Source: Sutterella megalosphaeroides (lineage in GTDB: Bacteria; Pseudomonadota; Gammaproteobacteria; Burkholderiales; Burkholderiaceae_F). From it: DNA of 64,000 nucleotides. The notes under the pieces were generated by a model that was not told where the DNA came from, made no database searches, and worked only from the letters and a program-made list of their open reading frames with translations. Shown here piece by piece: positions 35,125 to 46,086 of the stretch (the stretch's first letter is position 1; each line of letters begins with the position of its first letter). The DNA is taken from assembly GCF_003609995.1 (NCBI RefSeq), contig NZ_AP018786.1:2490001-2554000 (forward strand). The letters run 5' to 3'. A program made the translations under genes and the position numbers.

Positions 35125-36351
35125 TCAGAGGAGCGCTTCGAGCGCGTGGAGTTCCTCTTCCGGGGTCTTCGTCGCGTGTTCGGCTTCAAGCTCCTCTTCC
35201 CAGGGTTCGGGCGCGCGCGGCTCGTTCGGATTTTCTTCGCGCCACTTGGCGGAAAACTCTCCGATCGCACCGCGCAACAAATCGAGCCCTTCGCCCGTCA
35301 AGGCCGAAAGAAACACCGCCTTGGGCGTTCCGTCGGGATGACGCACGATTTCGGGAGCGAGGTTCGCGCGGTCGATCTTGTTGTAGACCAGAATCACGGG
35401 GATCGTGTCCGCTTCGATTTCTTCGAGAACGGCGTTCACTTCGCGAATCTGGTCTTCGCGCACGTTCGAGGAAGCGTCCACGACGTGCAGGAGCAAATCC
35501 GCGTGCACGGTTTCGTCGAGCGTCGACTTGAAGGCTTCGATCAGCTGATGCGGGAGCCCCCGGATAAAGCCCACGGTGTCGCTCGCAACGACCGTCTCTT
35601 CGTCGCTGATCCAACAGCGGCGCGCCGTCGTATCGAGCGTTGCGAAGAGCTGGTCGGCCGCGTACGAACTCGCACGCGTAAGTTTGTTGAAGAGCGTCGA
35701 CTTCCCCGCGTTCGTATAGCCCACGAGCGACACGGTGAGGGTGTCGCCGCGCGTGCGGGCGCGACGCTGCGTGCCGCGCTGGCGCGCGAGCTTTTTCAAC
35801 TGATCGCGCAGCTGCTTCACGCGCACGCCGATCATGCGGCGGTCGAGTTCGATCTGCTTTTCGCCCGGGCCGCCCGTTTTGGAGAGCCCCCCGCGCTGAC
35901 GCTCCAAGTGCGTCCAGCCGCGCACGAGGCGCGTCGAGAGATGTTCGAGGCGGGCGAGCTCGACCTGAAGACGCCCTTCGCGGCTTTTCGCGCGGGCGCG
36001 GAAGATGTCGAGAATGAGCTGCGTGCGGTCGAGCACGGGTTTGTCGATCGTGCGCTCGATGTTGCGCTGCTGAGCGGCCGAGAGTGCCACGTCGAAGACG
36101 ACGACGTCGGCACCGCTTTCTTCGGCAACGGTCTTCAGCTCCTCGATCTTCCCGGAGCCGAGGTAGGTCGCGGGATCGGGTTTGTCGCGCTTGGCCTGCA
36201 TGAGACCGCAGGGCTCGAGCCCGTCCGAGGTAACGAGAAGGCGAAGCTCTTCGGCCGAATCCGTGTAGTAGTTTCGGCCCATGAGCACGGAGACAAGAAA
36301 GGCGCGCGAGGCCTTCTCCTCGCGCGTCTCATCGATCTGGAAGACGGCCAG
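35125..36351 (-). CDS. hflX: GTPase HflX (probable CTG start)
   Basis: HflX is a ribosome-splitting GTPase that binds the 50S subunit. GTPase motifs are complete: GYTNAGKS (G1), DTVGF (G3), NKID (G4), after the glycine-rich segment GWTHLERQRGG. The first ATG/GTG in frame (GTG 36288) would cut the family N-terminus, because the 21 codons before it encode conserved-looking sequence (EEKASRAFLVSVLMG, compare QAVLVHIYF of E. coli). The only start that includes it is CTG 36351, which has GGAG seven nt upstream inside the hfq end. I therefore place the start there (408 residues); 36288 is the conservative alternative. Confidence 0.9.
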   Translation of the reverse strand: MAVFQIDETREEKASRAFLVSVLMGRNYYTDSAEELRLLVTSDGLEPCGLMQAKRDKPDPATYLGSGKIEELKTVAEESGADVVVFDVALSAAQQRNIERTIDKPVLDRTQLILDIFRARAKSREGRLQVELARLEHLSTRLVRGWTHLERQRGGLSKTGGPGEKQIELDRRMIGVRVKQLRDQLKKLARQRGTQRRARTRGDTLTVSLVGYTNAGKSTLFNKLTRASSYAADQLFATLDTTARRCWISDEETVVASDTVGFIRGLPHQLIEAFKSTLDETVHADLLLHVVDASSNVREDQIREVNAVLEEIEADTIPVILVYNKIDRANLAPEIVRHPDGTPKAVFLSALTGEGLDLLRGAIGEFSAKWREENPNEPRAPEPWEEELEAEHATKTPEEELHALEALL

Positions 36352-36352
36352 T

Positions 36353-36601
36353 TTAGTTCTCCGACGAGTTGGCGGCGTTCGAGGCGACGGTGACCGAGCG
36401 GGTCGGCACGACGGTGCTGATCGCGTGCTTGTAGACCATCTGCGTCACGGTGTTGCGCAGAAGCACCACGTACTGGTCGAAGGATTCGATCTGACCCTGG
36501 AGCTTGATGCCGTTGACGAGGTAGATCGAAACCGGGATGTGTTCCTTGCGGAGCGTGTTGAGGAAGGGATCCTGCAGGAGCTGCCCTTTGTTTGTAGCCA
36601 T
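36353..36601 (-). CDS. hfq: RNA chaperone Hfq
   Basis: Hfq forms hexamers that pair small RNAs with target mRNAs. The 82-residue protein has the Sm1 motif ([21 protein letters not shown], residues about 28-48) and Sm2 ([10 protein letters not shown], about 57-66); the proximal-face residues Gln8 and Lys56-His57 region are present. The C-terminal tail is short (about 15 residues, [13 protein letters not shown]). It lies between der and hflX, the universal order. ATG 36601 is preceded by GGAG. The stop codon is two nt before the proposed hflX CTG. Confidence 0.98.
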   Translation of the reverse strand: MATNKGQLLQDPFLNTLRKEHIPVSIYLVNGIKLQGQIESFDQYVVLLRNTVTQMVYKHAISTVVPTRSVTVASNAANSSEN

Positions 36602-36832
36602 AGTTATTATTCTCCGGCCGTTCGGGACCGTGCCGAAACGGCAAAAAGCCTTGTTGTTTTTTTCGCGGATTCGGGCGACCTTGCGGTCGACCCGAGCTCC
36701 TCGCGGGGGACGGGCGTCGCCCTCGGAGCAACGCCCGAAACGGTTCAGGTCAATCTTAACACCGCCCGTTCACTTTCCCCCGTCGTTGCGGGGGAAATCC
36801 GTTAACAAACGTTCCCCGAAAGCGTCGAACGG

Positions 36833-38179
36833 TCAGCGCTTTTCGTCCGATTTGACGAAGGGGTTTTCCTTCGTGCGGAATTCGATGCGAAGAGGCGTGC
36901 CCGCCAAGTCGAACTTCTCGCGGAAGAAGCTTTCGAGGTAGCGGCGGTAGCTCTCGCCGATATCTTCGAGCGCGTTGCCGTGAATGACGATGACGGGCGG
37001 GTTCGAGCCCCCCTGATGGGCGTAGCGGGGCTTCGGACGACCGCCGCGGGCGCGCGGGGGCTGCTGGCGTTCGACCGCTTCGATGAGGGCGCGCGTGAGT
37101 TTCGGCGTCGAAATCTTGCGGTAGGCGGCCGCGTGCGCTTCGTCGACCGCACGCATCAAGTGATTGAGACCGTTACGCTTCAGGGCGGAGATGCGGATCA
37201 TGCGGGCCCAGCGCAGGAAGTGGAGCTTGCGCTCGAGTTCGAGCGAGAACATTTCGCGCTCGTACCCGTCCATGAGGTCCCACTTGTTGACGGCAACGAC
37301 AAGCGCACGGCCGCTCTCAAGCACGTAACCCGCGATGTGCGCGTCGTGGTCGGCGATGCCGTTCTTCGCGTCGATGACGAGAATGACGACGTTCGCGTCT
37401 TCGATCGCCTGGAGGGTCTTCACGACGGAGAACTTTTCGATCGCTTCGAAGACCTTGCCCTTCTTGCGAAGACCCGCCGTGTCGACGAGCTCGTAGGGGC
37501 GGCCTTCGTACTCGAAGTCGACCTTGATCGCGTCGCGGGTCGTGCCGGGCATGTCGAAGGCGATGAGGCGTTCTTCGCCGATCAACGCGTTGATGAGCGT
37601 CGACTTCCCGGCGTTCGGGCGCCCGGCGAGCGTCACCTTGAGGCGCTTCGGCGCATCGGGATCCGTTTCCTCTTCGTCGTCCTTCTCTTCGGGGAAGGGT
37701 TCGAGCGCGAGGTCGATCACCGCGCGCACGCCCTGACCGTGAGCGGCCGAGATGAGGTAGGGTTCGCCGAGGCCGAGTTCGTAGAATTCCGCCTTCGCGA
37801 TGTCCGAGAGGCCTTCGGCCTTATTGACGAGGAGCTTCACGGGGCGGCCCGATTCGCGCAGGTGCTGCGCGATGCGCGCGTCGTGCGGCGTCAGACCCGC
37901 ACGGGCGTCGCACACGAAGAGAACGACGTCGGCCTCTTCGATCGCGAGTTCGGCCTGACCGGCCATCGCCTTGACGATGCCTTCGCTCTTCACGGGCTCG
38001 AAACCGCCCGTGTCGACGACGATGTAGGGACGCGGACCGATGCGACCCTGACCGTACTGACGGTCGCGGGTGAGGCCCGGATAATCGGCGACGATGGCGT
38101 CGCGGCTTCGCGTGAGTCGGTTGAAGAGCGTCGACTTGCCGACGTTCGGACGACCAACGAGTGCAACAACAGGAAGCAT
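36833..38179 (-). CDS. der: Ribosome biogenesis GTPase Der (EngA)
   Basis: Der is an essential double-GTPase for 50S maturation. The 448-residue protein carries two G domains: GRPNVGKST at residues 9-17 and a second GRPNAGKST near 190, each with DTxG and NKxD motifs (NKAEG, NKWDL), and a C-terminal KH-like domain. The tail [12 protein letters not shown] is normal. The start at 38179 is unusually placed: an intrinsic terminator after bamB ends only nine nt before the ATG and the Shine-Dalgarno is weak (GAGAAC). No separate promoter can fit between the T-run and the start. Confidence 0.97.
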   Translation of the reverse strand: MLPVVALVGRPNVGKSTLFNRLTRSRDAIVADYPGLTRDRQYGQGRIGPRPYIVVDTGGFEPVKSEGIVKAMAGQAELAIEEADVVLFVCDARAGLTPHDARIAQHLRESGRPVKLLVNKAEGLSDIAKAEFYELGLGEPYLISAAHGQGVRAVIDLALEPFPEEKDDEEETDPDAPKRLKVTLAGRPNAGKSTLINALIGEERLIAFDMPGTTRDAIKVDFEYEGRPYELVDTAGLRKKGKVFEAIEKFSVVKTLQAIEDANVVILVIDAKNGIADHDAHIAGYVLESGRALVVAVNKWDLMDGYEREMFSLELERKLHFLRWARMIRISALKRNGLNHLMRAVDEAHAAAYRKISTPKLTRALIEAVERQQPPRARGGRPKPRYAHQGGSNPPVIVIHGNALEDIGESYRRYLESFFREKFDLAGTPLRIEFRTKENPFVKSDEKR

Positions 38180-38187
38180 AGGTTCTC

Positions 38188-38234
38188 AAAAAATCAAAAG
38201 GCCGGGGCGGTGGTTCGGTCACGCACGCCCCGGC
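38188..38234 (-). terminator. Intrinsic terminator between bamB and der
   Basis: Arms GCCGGGGCG (38201-38209) and CGCCCCGGC (38226-38234), followed on the minus strand by CTTTTGATTTTTT. The T-rich tract ends nine nt before the der ATG. Confidence 0.85.
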
Positions 38235-38276
38235 GGTCAATTCGAAAAAGAAACGGCTCGACGGGGAGCCCGACGG

Positions 38277-39428
38277 TTATTCGCCGAGCGGTTCCTCGAC
38301 GATGTGCGCGACGTCGCCTTCGATCGTCTGGAAGATCGCACCGTACCCGTACTGCGCGGCGGGCGAAGTGATCGCACCCGAGAGCGACGTGCGCGCGACC
38401 GCTTCGCCCGTGGCGGGGTTGAGGAATGTGACGTACCCTTCGTAGTCGCCCACGGCGAGCGTCGAACCGACGCGAATCGGGGTCGACACCGAGCGGTAAA
38501 GCATCGTGTCGTTCACCCAGGCTTCGCGACCGTTCGTGCGGTTGAACGCGTGAACGCGACCCGCGTCGTCGACTTCGTAGACCATGCGGGCGTCGGCCAC
38601 GGGGCCCGTCACCGCATCGACGGGCGCGGCCCAGACCGTGCGGCCGTTTTGCGTCTGCATGCAAACGACGTTCCCCTGGAAGGTGGCCGCACACATGAGT
38701 TCGTTGTCGACCCAGGGACGACCCACGACGTCGATCAGTCGTTCGACCTCGGTGATCCCCTTGGCCTGACCGATCACGGCGTCGAAGACCACCTTGCCGT
38801 CGTTGGGGTTGAGAGCGAGCAGACGGCCGTTGGCCTGACCGATCAGCACGCCCGCGGGCGACCAGGTCATCTGCGAGAAGACCTTGAGCGTGAGCGCGGG
38901 CACCTGGCCCTGGTAGCGCCACACGCGGGCGCCCGTGATGAGGTCAAACCCGGTGATGCGCGTGTCGGACGACTTCACTACGACGCGACCCGCGCCGACC
39001 AAGGGCGGCACGTCGATGTCGGACGAAAGCGTCGCGCTCCAGACGAACTTCCCTTCGGCGTCGAACACTTCGACTTCGCCGCGTTCGGTCCCGACCGCCA
39101 CGTAGTTGCCGTCCGTACCGATGCCGGCCGTGATGCGGCCCTTGGCTTTCGCGCGCCAGACCACGTCGCCCGTCTGACGATCGAGTCGGTAGATCTCGTC
39201 TTCGCCCGCCGCATAGACGGCGTTGTCCGTCACGGCCGGAGCGAGACTGCGCGAAGCGCCTTCGCCCACGTTGACGCGCCAGAGCACGCGAGCCGTCGTC
39301 TTCGGCGTGATGTCCTGAAGTTCGGCGGGTTCGTGCGTATCGGACGAAGAAAAGAGACCGCAGCCGGCGAGCGGCAGCGTAAGAAGCGCGGCCGCCGCGA
39401 GGCGGGTCAGCACATGGTTGAAAGACAT
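38277..39428 (-). CDS. bamB: Outer-membrane assembly lipoprotein BamB
   Basis: BamB is the beta-propeller lipoprotein of the BAM complex that inserts outer-membrane proteins. The 383-residue protein has a lipoprotein signal with lipobox LAGC (Cys23) and repeated PQQ-type propeller blades, each with a W or G-D pattern (LDRQTGDVVWRAKAKG, FDLITGARVWRYQG, FNRTNGREAWVNDT). It lies between yfgM and der as in most beta- and gammaproteobacteria. Shine-Dalgarno AAGGA. A terminator follows just before der. Confidence 0.96.
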   Translation of the reverse strand: MSFNHVLTRLAAAALLTLPLAGCGLFSSSDTHEPAELQDITPKTTARVLWRVNVGEGASRSLAPAVTDNAVYAAGEDEIYRLDRQTGDVVWRAKAKGRITAGIGTDGNYVAVGTERGEVEVFDAEGKFVWSATLSSDIDVPPLVGAGRVVVKSSDTRITGFDLITGARVWRYQGQVPALTLKVFSQMTWSPAGVLIGQANGRLLALNPNDGKVVFDAVIGQAKGITEVERLIDVVGRPWVDNELMCAATFQGNVVCMQTQNGRTVWAAPVDAVTGPVADARMVYEVDDAGRVHAFNRTNGREAWVNDTMLYRSVSTPIRVGSTLAVGDYEGYVTFLNPATGEAVARTSLSGAITSPAAQYGYGAIFQTIEGDVAHIVEEPLGE

Positions 39429-39622
39429 GCTCGAAATTCCTTGCGAACGTGGGCGGCGCGTCGCGCGGGCTCCTCGAAAGGGCGGCGGAAAACGTTCGGA
39501 ACGATCCGAGCCGTCCTCGCCGGGGCGCGGCGCCGTCGGTTGGCCGTCATTGTACGGGGCCCGATGCTCGGGCGTGAAGCGGGAGGGGGACTTTTTCGGC
39601 GTCCCGAGTCCCTCTTCCCCAC

Positions 39623-39656
39623 GAAAAACGCCCGTCCGGGCAAAGGGCGGGCGATT
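39623..39656 (-). terminator. Intrinsic terminator after yfgM
   Basis: Arms CGCCCG (39629-39634) and CGGGCG (39648-39653), with alternative inner pairing, followed on the minus strand by TTTTTCG. It lies 46 nt after the yfgM stop; the remaining about 195 nt before bamB show no gene and could hold its promoter. Confidence 0.7.
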
Positions 39657-39701
39657 TTCGAAGCGGCGCGCCCGACGGGACGGCCGCTTGAGTGCGGTCG
39701 A

Positions 39702-40343
39702 TCAGCCTTCGACCGTCGGGAGGGCGCCCAGCTTGTACTGCACGACGCGAACGATCGGATCGTTCTTGTCGGCGACCTTCATGAGCTCTTCCCAGGCAGC
39801 GCGGGCCTTGGCAACGTCGCCCTTGGCGCGCCAGATGTCGCCCTGACGATCGAGCACGATCGACTTCTGACGGGGTTCGGGCTTCGCGGCGTCAAGAAGC
39901 GCGAGCGCGTCGTCCAACTTCCCTTCGTCGTAGTAGACGCCCGCAAGACGCACGCGCGCGATCGTTTCGTATTCGGGGTGGTTCGACTTTTCGATCACCC
40001 ACTTCAACTTTTCTTCCGCGGCGGCGAAGTCGCCCGAGCCGAGCGCGGCCTGCGAGGCGACGAAGGCGGCCAAGGGCGCGTAGATCGTGGAGCCGTAGGA
40101 AGAAATCAGACCCGAGGAGAGCGACGCGACGTTCTTCGCGTCGTTGTTCGCCACGGCGTGCTGCAGCTGCACGTAGGCGCCCGCCGCCGAAGCCGTCTGA
40201 TTGCGCTTGTACCACTGCCAGCCGTTCCAGCCGGCGAAACCGAGACACACGACGCAGACGGCGGCCGTCACGGGGGTACCCCACGTGTCCCACCAGGCTT
40301 TCATCTGATCGATACTTTCCTGCTCTTCCAAGTCGTAAGCCAT
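39702..40343 (-). CDS. yfgM: YfgM-family tetratricopeptide protein, SecYEG-associated
   Basis: A 213-residue single-pass inner-membrane protein with a periplasmic TPR-like domain. The N-terminal cytoplasmic part is acidic (YDLEEQESIDQMKAWWDTWG), the membrane helix spans about 25-45, and helical repeats follow (GDFAAAEEKLKWVIE, YDEGKLDDALALLDAA, GDVAKARAAWEEL). YfgM family members bind the SecYEG translocon and periplasmic chaperones such as PpiD. It is in its usual place between hisS and bamB, 40 nt after hisS. Confidence 0.93.
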   Translation of the reverse strand: MAYDLEEQESIDQMKAWWDTWGTPVTAAVCVVCLGFAGWNGWQWYKRNQTASAAGAYVQLQHAVANNDAKNVASLSSGLISSYGSTIYAPLAAFVASQAALGSGDFAAAEEKLKWVIEKSNHPEYETIARVRLAGVYYDEGKLDDALALLDAAKPEPRQKSIVLDRQGDIWRAKGDVAKARAAWEELMKVADKNDPIVRVVQYKLGALPTVEG

Positions 40344-40383
40344 TGCTTGACGCTCCTAAGTTCGTTGTCGGCGATGCGGGCGA

Positions 40384-41691
40384 TCAGGCGCGCATCGTTG
40401 CAAGCGCCGCCGCCACCGCCTTCGGGGCGTCGGCCAGCGCCACGCGGGTTTGTTCGGCAAAGGGAACCGTGCGGCCGTCGTCGTATGCGCGAAGCGCCTT
40501 GACGGAAACGGCGCCCTCGGCGAGTTCGTCCTCGGTCGCAAAGACCGCAAAGTCGGCGCCCGAGGCGTCGGCTTTCTTCATCTGACTCTTGATGCTGCCG
40601 CTGCCCGGGTGCACGATCACGCGCACGTTGAGGTCGCGCATCGCTTCGGCAAGAAGGAGGGCCTTCGTCTGCGTGTCGCCGCCGTGGTGAATGACGTAGA
40701 CGTCCGTCTGCGTCTTCACGGGCACGTTGCCGACTTCGCGGATGAGTTCGATCACGCGCTCCATCCCCATGGCAAAGCCCACGCCCGGAGCCGGACGACC
40801 GCCGAGCATTTCGACGAGCGGGTCGTAACGACCGCCGCCGCAGATCGTGCCCTGGGCGCCGAGCTTGTCGGTAATCCACTCGAAGACGGTGTGGTTGTAG
40901 TAGTCGAGACCGCGAACGAGGCGCGGGTTGATCGTGTATTCGATCCCGGCGGCGCTCACGAGTTCTTCGAGGCGATTGAGGAAGCCGCGGCTCTTTTCGC
41001 CGAGGAAGTCGAGAAGACGCGGGGCCGCGTTGACGAGTTCCTGCATCTCGGGGTTCTTCGTGTCGAGAATGCGAAGCGGGTTCGTGTAGAGGCGGCGAAG
41101 CGCGTCTTCGTCGAGCTCGGCCTTGTGGTCCTCGAAGTAGCGGATGAGCGCGTCGCGGTGCGCCTGACGTTCGTCGAGCGCGCCGAGCGTGTTCATTTCA
41201 AGCTTGACGGGACCCACGCCGAGCGCCTTCCAGATGCGCGCGAGCATGACGATCATTTCCGCATCGACGTCGGGCCCTTCCATGCCGAGGGCTTCGGCGC
41301 CAAGCTGATGGAACTGACGGTAGCGGCCGCGCTGCGGGCGCTCGTGACGGAACATGGGACCGCAGTACCAGAGACGCTGGTTGGTGCCGTAAAGGAGATT
41401 GTGTTCGTTCACGGCACGCACCACGGCGGACGTGCACTCGGGGCGCAGCGTCAACTGGTCGCCGTTCATCGAGTCGACGAAAGAGTACATCTCCTTTTCG
41501 ACGATGTCGGTCACTTCACCGACACCGCGCGTGAAAACGCGCGTGTTTTCCAGAATCGGCGTTCGGATTTCCTGGTACCCGTAACGCTCGAGGACGTCGA
41601 CGGCCGTCTTCTGAACGAACTGCCAGAGCGCGGCATCCTGCGGGAGCATGTCGTTCATGCCCTTGACGCCCGTGAATTTTTCCTTCGCCAT
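40384..41691 (-). CDS. hisS: Histidyl-tRNA synthetase
   Basis: HisRS charges tRNA-His. The 435-residue class II enzyme has motif 2 ([14 protein letters not shown] near 120-135), the His-A and His-B signatures ([29 protein letters not shown]), motif 3 ([12 protein letters not shown]), and a C-terminal anticodon-binding domain with [13 protein letters not shown]. Start [17 protein letters not shown] is the family N-terminus, with AAGG about ten nt upstream. It follows ispG by 62 nt. Because hisZ, a HisRS paralogue, is not in its usual place near purA, this is the only HisRS-like gene in the window. Confidence 0.98.
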   Translation of the reverse strand: MAKEKFTGVKGMNDMLPQDAALWQFVQKTAVDVLERYGYQEIRTPILENTRVFTRGVGEVTDIVEKEMYSFVDSMNGDQLTLRPECTSAVVRAVNEHNLLYGTNQRLWYCGPMFRHERPQRGRYRQFHQLGAEALGMEGPDVDAEMIVMLARIWKALGVGPVKLEMNTLGALDERQAHRDALIRYFEDHKAELDEDALRRLYTNPLRILDTKNPEMQELVNAAPRLLDFLGEKSRGFLNRLEELVSAAGIEYTINPRLVRGLDYYNHTVFEWITDKLGAQGTICGGGRYDPLVEMLGGRPAPGVGFAMGMERVIELIREVGNVPVKTQTDVYVIHHGGDTQTKALLLAEAMRDLNVRVIVHPGSGSIKSQMKKADASGADFAVFATEDELAEGAVSVKALRAYDDGRTVPFAEQTRVALADAPKAVAAALATMRA

Positions 41692-41753
41692 TGTCGAAAC
41701 CTTCGTTGGATGCGGGATCGCTCTATCGCGAATCCTCTGATTTTTATGAAATT

Positions 41754-42998
41754 TTATTGTGCGTACGTGGTTCGCACGAATTCTTCAATCATAGCCTGAA
41801 AGCGTTCCGCCATGTCGGAACCCTTGAGGCTCGCGACCTTGACGCCGCGAATGTAGACGGGGGCGACGGGGCTCTCGCCCGCTCCGGGGAGACTGATGCC
41901 GATGTCGGCCTGACGGCTTTCGCCGGGGCCGTTCACGACGCACCCCATGACGGCCACCTTCATGCCCGCGGCCCCCGGGTACGCCGTACGCCACTCGGGC
42001 ATGCGCTCGCGGAGGAAACTCTGCGTCGAAGCGGCAAGCTCCTGGAAGAATTCCGAGCTCGTGCGACCGCACCCTGGGCAACTCGTCACGGTCGGAAGGA
42101 AGGAGCGCAGTCCGAGGCTCTGAAGAATCTCCTGAGCGACGACGACCTCTTCCGTGCGGGCCGCACCGGGCGCGGGCGTGAGCGACACGCGAATCGTGTC
42201 GCCGATCCCTTCTTCGAGCAAAACGCCGAGAGCCGTGCTCGAAGCGACGATCCCCTTCGAGCCGATCCCCGCTTCGGTGAGCCCGAGATGAAGCGCGTAC
42301 GAGGAGCGCTTCGCGAGCATGCGGTAAAGGCGCAGGAGTTCCGGCACGGTCGAAACCTTGCAGGAAAGAACGATGCGGTTTGCGGGAAGGCCCAAGGCTT
42401 CGGCTCCCTTCGCGCTCGAAAGGGCGCTCTCAACGAGCGCCTCAAGGAGCACTTCCGAAGGATCCGCCGGCTCGGGGCGGGCGTTGTTTTCGTCCATCAT
42501 CCGCGCCAGGAGTTCCTGGTCGAGCGAGCCGCCGTTCACGCCGATACGCACCGCGGCGCCGTAACGCTTGGCGGTTTCGATCATCACGGCGAAATTTTCC
42601 GCCGCGCGGTCGCCTTTGCCGACGTTCCCCGGATTGATGCGGTACTTCGAGAGCGCGGCCGCGCATTCGGGCACTTCGGTGAGAAGCTTGTGGCCGTTGT
42701 AGTGGAAGTCCCCCACGAGCGGCACGAAGCATCCCGCCCGATCGAGCTTTTCGCGAATCTCGACGACCGCACGGGCCGCTTCGGGCGTATTGACCGTGAG
42801 ACGCACGAGTTCGCTCCCGGCACGCGCGAGCGCGAGCACCTGTTCGACCGTCTTCTCCGTATCGGCCGTCGAGGTGTTGGTCATCGACTGAACGACGACG
42901 GGACGTCCCCCGCCGATCGTGACCGTGTGATCCTTCCACTTCACCTCGACCGCGTGGGTCGGGTGACGTCGCAAGCCTTCCGTACGAATGGTTGTCAT
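41754..42998 (-). CDS. ispG: 4-hydroxy-3-methylbut-2-enyl diphosphate synthase (IspG)
   Basis: IspG carries out the penultimate step of the MEP isoprenoid pathway, reducing MEcPP to HMBPP with a 4Fe-4S cluster. The 414-residue protein has the TIM-barrel half ([13 protein letters not shown], then [16 protein letters not shown]) and the C-terminal cluster-binding half with Cys ligands in SCPGCGR and [10 protein letters not shown]. The N-terminus is [18 protein letters not shown] strong terminator hairpin lies between rodZ and this gene, its T-run 20 nt before the ATG, so regulation by partial termination is possible. Confidence 0.97.
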   Translation of the reverse strand: MTTIRTEGLRRHPTHAVEVKWKDHTVTIGGGRPVVVQSMTNTSTADTEKTVEQVLALARAGSELVRLTVNTPEAARAVVEIREKLDRAGCFVPLVGDFHYNGHKLLTEVPECAAALSKYRINPGNVGKGDRAAENFAVMIETAKRYGAAVRIGVNGGSLDQELLARMMDENNARPEPADPSEVLLEALVESALSSAKGAEALGLPANRIVLSCKVSTVPELLRLYRMLAKRSSYALHLGLTEAGIGSKGIVASSTALGVLLEEGIGDTIRVSLTPAPGAARTEEVVVAQEILQSLGLRSFLPTVTSCPGCGRTSSEFFQELAASTQSFLRERMPEWRTAYPGAAGMKVAVMGCVVNGPGESRQADIGISLPGAGESPVAPVYIRGVKVASLKGSDMAERFQAMIEEFVRTTYAQ

Positions 42999-43017
42999 TG
43001 TGCTTTTCGAATACGTG

Positions 43018-43045
43018 AAAAAGGCGGCGCAAACGCTGCGCCGCC
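43018..43045 (-). terminator. Intrinsic terminator between rodZ and ispG
   Basis: Perfect 9-bp stem GGCGGCGCA (43023-43031) / TGCGCCGCC (43037-43045) with a 5-nt loop, followed on the minus strand by five Ts (43022-43018). The ispG ATG is 20 nt further on. Confidence 0.88.
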
Positions 43046-43067
43046 GTGGTGAAGTCGGACCGCCGCT

Positions 43068-44072
43068 TTACTGCAGGGCGAAGCGCGCGACCCCGTTGCG
43101 GATCGCGAAGGCGTAGTCGTAGGCCTTGCCGTCGACGGAGAGCGTGAGAGCGCGACCGTTGCCGATCGTAAAGCGCGACCCCGAGGGGACGTCGACCGTG
43201 TGCGAGTCGCCCGCCTTCATTTCTCGGGCGACGATGCGCTCGCCCGCAGGGCCCGTCACCTGCACCCAGCAGGAGGCGGTCGTCGCAAGCGTCACGCGGT
43301 GCACGACCGGAGCGGCGGGATCGGCCTGCGCGGGTTCTTCCGCCGCGCGGGCGGGCGCGACCGAAGCCGTCGAAGCCGTCTGCGCGGGCTCGGCTGCGGG
43401 AGCGGCCGGCGCAGCCGGAGCTGCGGACGAAGCAGGCGCGGCAGGCTGAGCGGCGGTAGCGGCGGGCTGAGAGGCGGGAGCCGGCGTCGGAACGGGCGCG
43501 GAAGCAGCCGGAGCCGTCTGAGCCGGGGCGGTTTCGGTCGTGCCGGTCGTGCCGGTCGTGCCCGACGAGCCCGTCGCGGCGGGCGTCTGCACTTCGTTCA
43601 CGCCCTCTTCGACCTTTTCGGCTTCGCTCAGAACGTTCGAGCCGAAGCGGTCCGTGTAAAGGCCCCAGGCCCCGGCGGCCACGATGAGGATGAAGACGAA
43701 AAAGAGGCTCACCTTGAGACCGCGGTGACGCGAATTCGAGCGGATGACCTGTTCTTCGTTCGGGTTCGCAACGGGCACCTGACCGACGTTGCCGCCCGTG
43801 CGCCCGTAGCGGGCGTTGTAGTCGGCCTGAAGACGCGCGGGATCGAGACCGAGCTGCTGGGCGTAGCCGCGAATGAAGGCGCGCACGTAGACGGGCTCGG
43901 GCAGCTGCGACATGTCTTCGCTTTCGAGCGCTCGAATCTGCATCACCGAGAGACGGCACTTCACGGCCATATCGCCGAGCGAGATGCCCGCGGCTTCGCG
44001 GGCCTGCCTCAATTCCTCGCCGAACCCCTGGGTTGCGGCCTTTTCCACGATCGTCGGATCTTCTTTCGTCAT
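43068..44072 (-). CDS. rodZ: Cytoskeletal protein RodZ
   Basis: RodZ links MreB filaments to the cell-wall elongation machinery. The 334-residue protein has an N-terminal Xre-type helix-turn-helix (about 18-85, GEELRQAREAAGISLGDMAVKCRL), one membrane helix (about 122-142, VSLFFVFILIVAAGAWGLY), a long Ala/Pro/Thr linker and a C-terminal beta domain (DUF4115: CWVQVTGPAGERIVAREM). The linker contains three perfect 9-bp repeats coding Gly-Thr-Thr. I chose ATG 44072; another ATG three codons earlier is possible. Neighbours are rlmN upstream and ispG downstream; the pilF gene found here in relatives is absent. Confidence 0.93.
   Translation of the reverse strand: MTKEDPTIVEKAATQGFGEELRQAREAAGISLGDMAVKCRLSVMQIRALESEDMSQLPEPVYVRAFIRGYAQQLGLDPARLQADYNARYGRTGGNVGQVPVANPNEEQVIRSNSRHRGLKVSLFFVFILIVAAGAWGLYTDRFGSNVLSEAEKVEEGVNEVQTPAATGSSGTTGTTGTTETAPAQTAPAASAPVPTPAPASQPAATAAQPAAPASSAAPAAPAAPAAEPAQTASTASVAPARAAEEPAQADPAAPVVHRVTLATTASCWVQVTGPAGERIVAREMKAGDSHTVDVPSGSRFTIGNGRALTLSVDGKAYDYAFAIRNGVARFALQ
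43536..43562 (-). repeat. Three perfect 9-bp tandem repeats in rodZ
   Basis: The plus-strand unit GGTCGTGCC occurs three times in a row and encodes (Gly-Thr-Thr)3 in the RodZ periplasmic linker. Copy-number change would keep the frame and alter linker length. Confidence 0.8.
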
Positions 44073-44160
44073 GGCGTCCATCTCATCGGTGTGGACGGAT
44101 TCTCGGGGGGATTCCGTCCTGGTAATTGGTTTGAGGTTCCCTCTGTCGGGGGGTCGGCGC

Positions 44161-45363
<1,203 letters not shown>

Positions 45364-45393
45364 GGATAGTCCTTTGGCTTGGCCTTTACCGGA

Positions 45394-45819
45394 TTAGCGG
45401 CTGTGAACGGCGAGCGTCGGGAAGAAGTAGGCGACTTCGACGGCGGCCGTTTCGGGAGCGTCGGAGCCGTGAACGGCGTTGGCGTCGATGCTTTCGGCGA
45501 AGTCGGCGCGGATCGTGCCGGGGGCGGCCTTCTTCGGGTCCGTGGCGCCCATGAGCTCACGGTTCTTGAGGATGGCGCCTTCGCCTTCGAGCACCTGGAT
45601 CATCACGGGGCCGGACGTCATGAACGCAACGAGGTCCTTGAAGAAGGGACGTTCGCGGTGCACGGCGTAGAAGCCTTCGGCTTCGGCCTGGGAGAGCTGG
45701 CGCATCTGGGCGGCGACGATCTTGAGACCGGCGTTTTCGAAACGCGTGTAGATCTGACCGATCACGTTCTTCGCGACGGCGTCGGGCTTGATGATGGAAA
45801 GGGTGCGCTCAATAGCCAT
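45394..45819 (-). CDS. ndk: Nucleoside diphosphate kinase
   Basis: Ndk balances NTP pools by phosphate exchange through a phospho-histidine. The 141-residue protein is of standard length, with the phosphate-binding start [15 protein letters not shown], the [16 protein letters not shown] region, the GATDPKKA loop, and the active-site His in [10 protein letters not shown] (about residue 117). It begins the conserved ndk-rlmN-rodZ-ispG-hisS run. The 267-nt gap to the unknown plus-strand gene at 46087 holds the divergent promoters but no strongly recognisable element. Confidence 0.98.
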   Translation of the reverse strand: MAIERTLSIIKPDAVAKNVIGQIYTRFENAGLKIVAAQMRQLSQAEAEGFYAVHRERPFFKDLVAFMTSGPVMIQVLEGEGAILKNRELMGATDPKKAAPGTIRADFAESIDANAVHGSDAPETAAVEVAYFFPTLAVHSR

Positions 45820-46086
45820 TTTGTTGACTCGCTTAACTTACGGTTGAGAATTCGACGAGACGGACAACGGGGCGTAAATGGCCCGTTCTCCCAATATTCG
45901 GAAGGCATCCGTTCTCAAACGGGGGATTTTATCACGCGCCATTCGGGCTCCCCTCCTCCCTTTGCGCTTTTTTCGCTTTGTTACGGGGGTCCTTTCGGCC
46001 GCGTTCGAGCCGATTGCAGGCGTTGCGACGCGCTATTCTTGGTAGCTCCCGAACACGTTTCGCGCCCCGCGCGTCAAAGGAGCAAC

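Noticed and set aside
43320-43620. Repetitive-looking Ala/Pro/Thr tract taken as a CRISPR or minisatellite
   Set aside because: It is coding low-complexity sequence of the RodZ linker; no equal-length spacers or conserved repeats beyond the 9-bp triplet.
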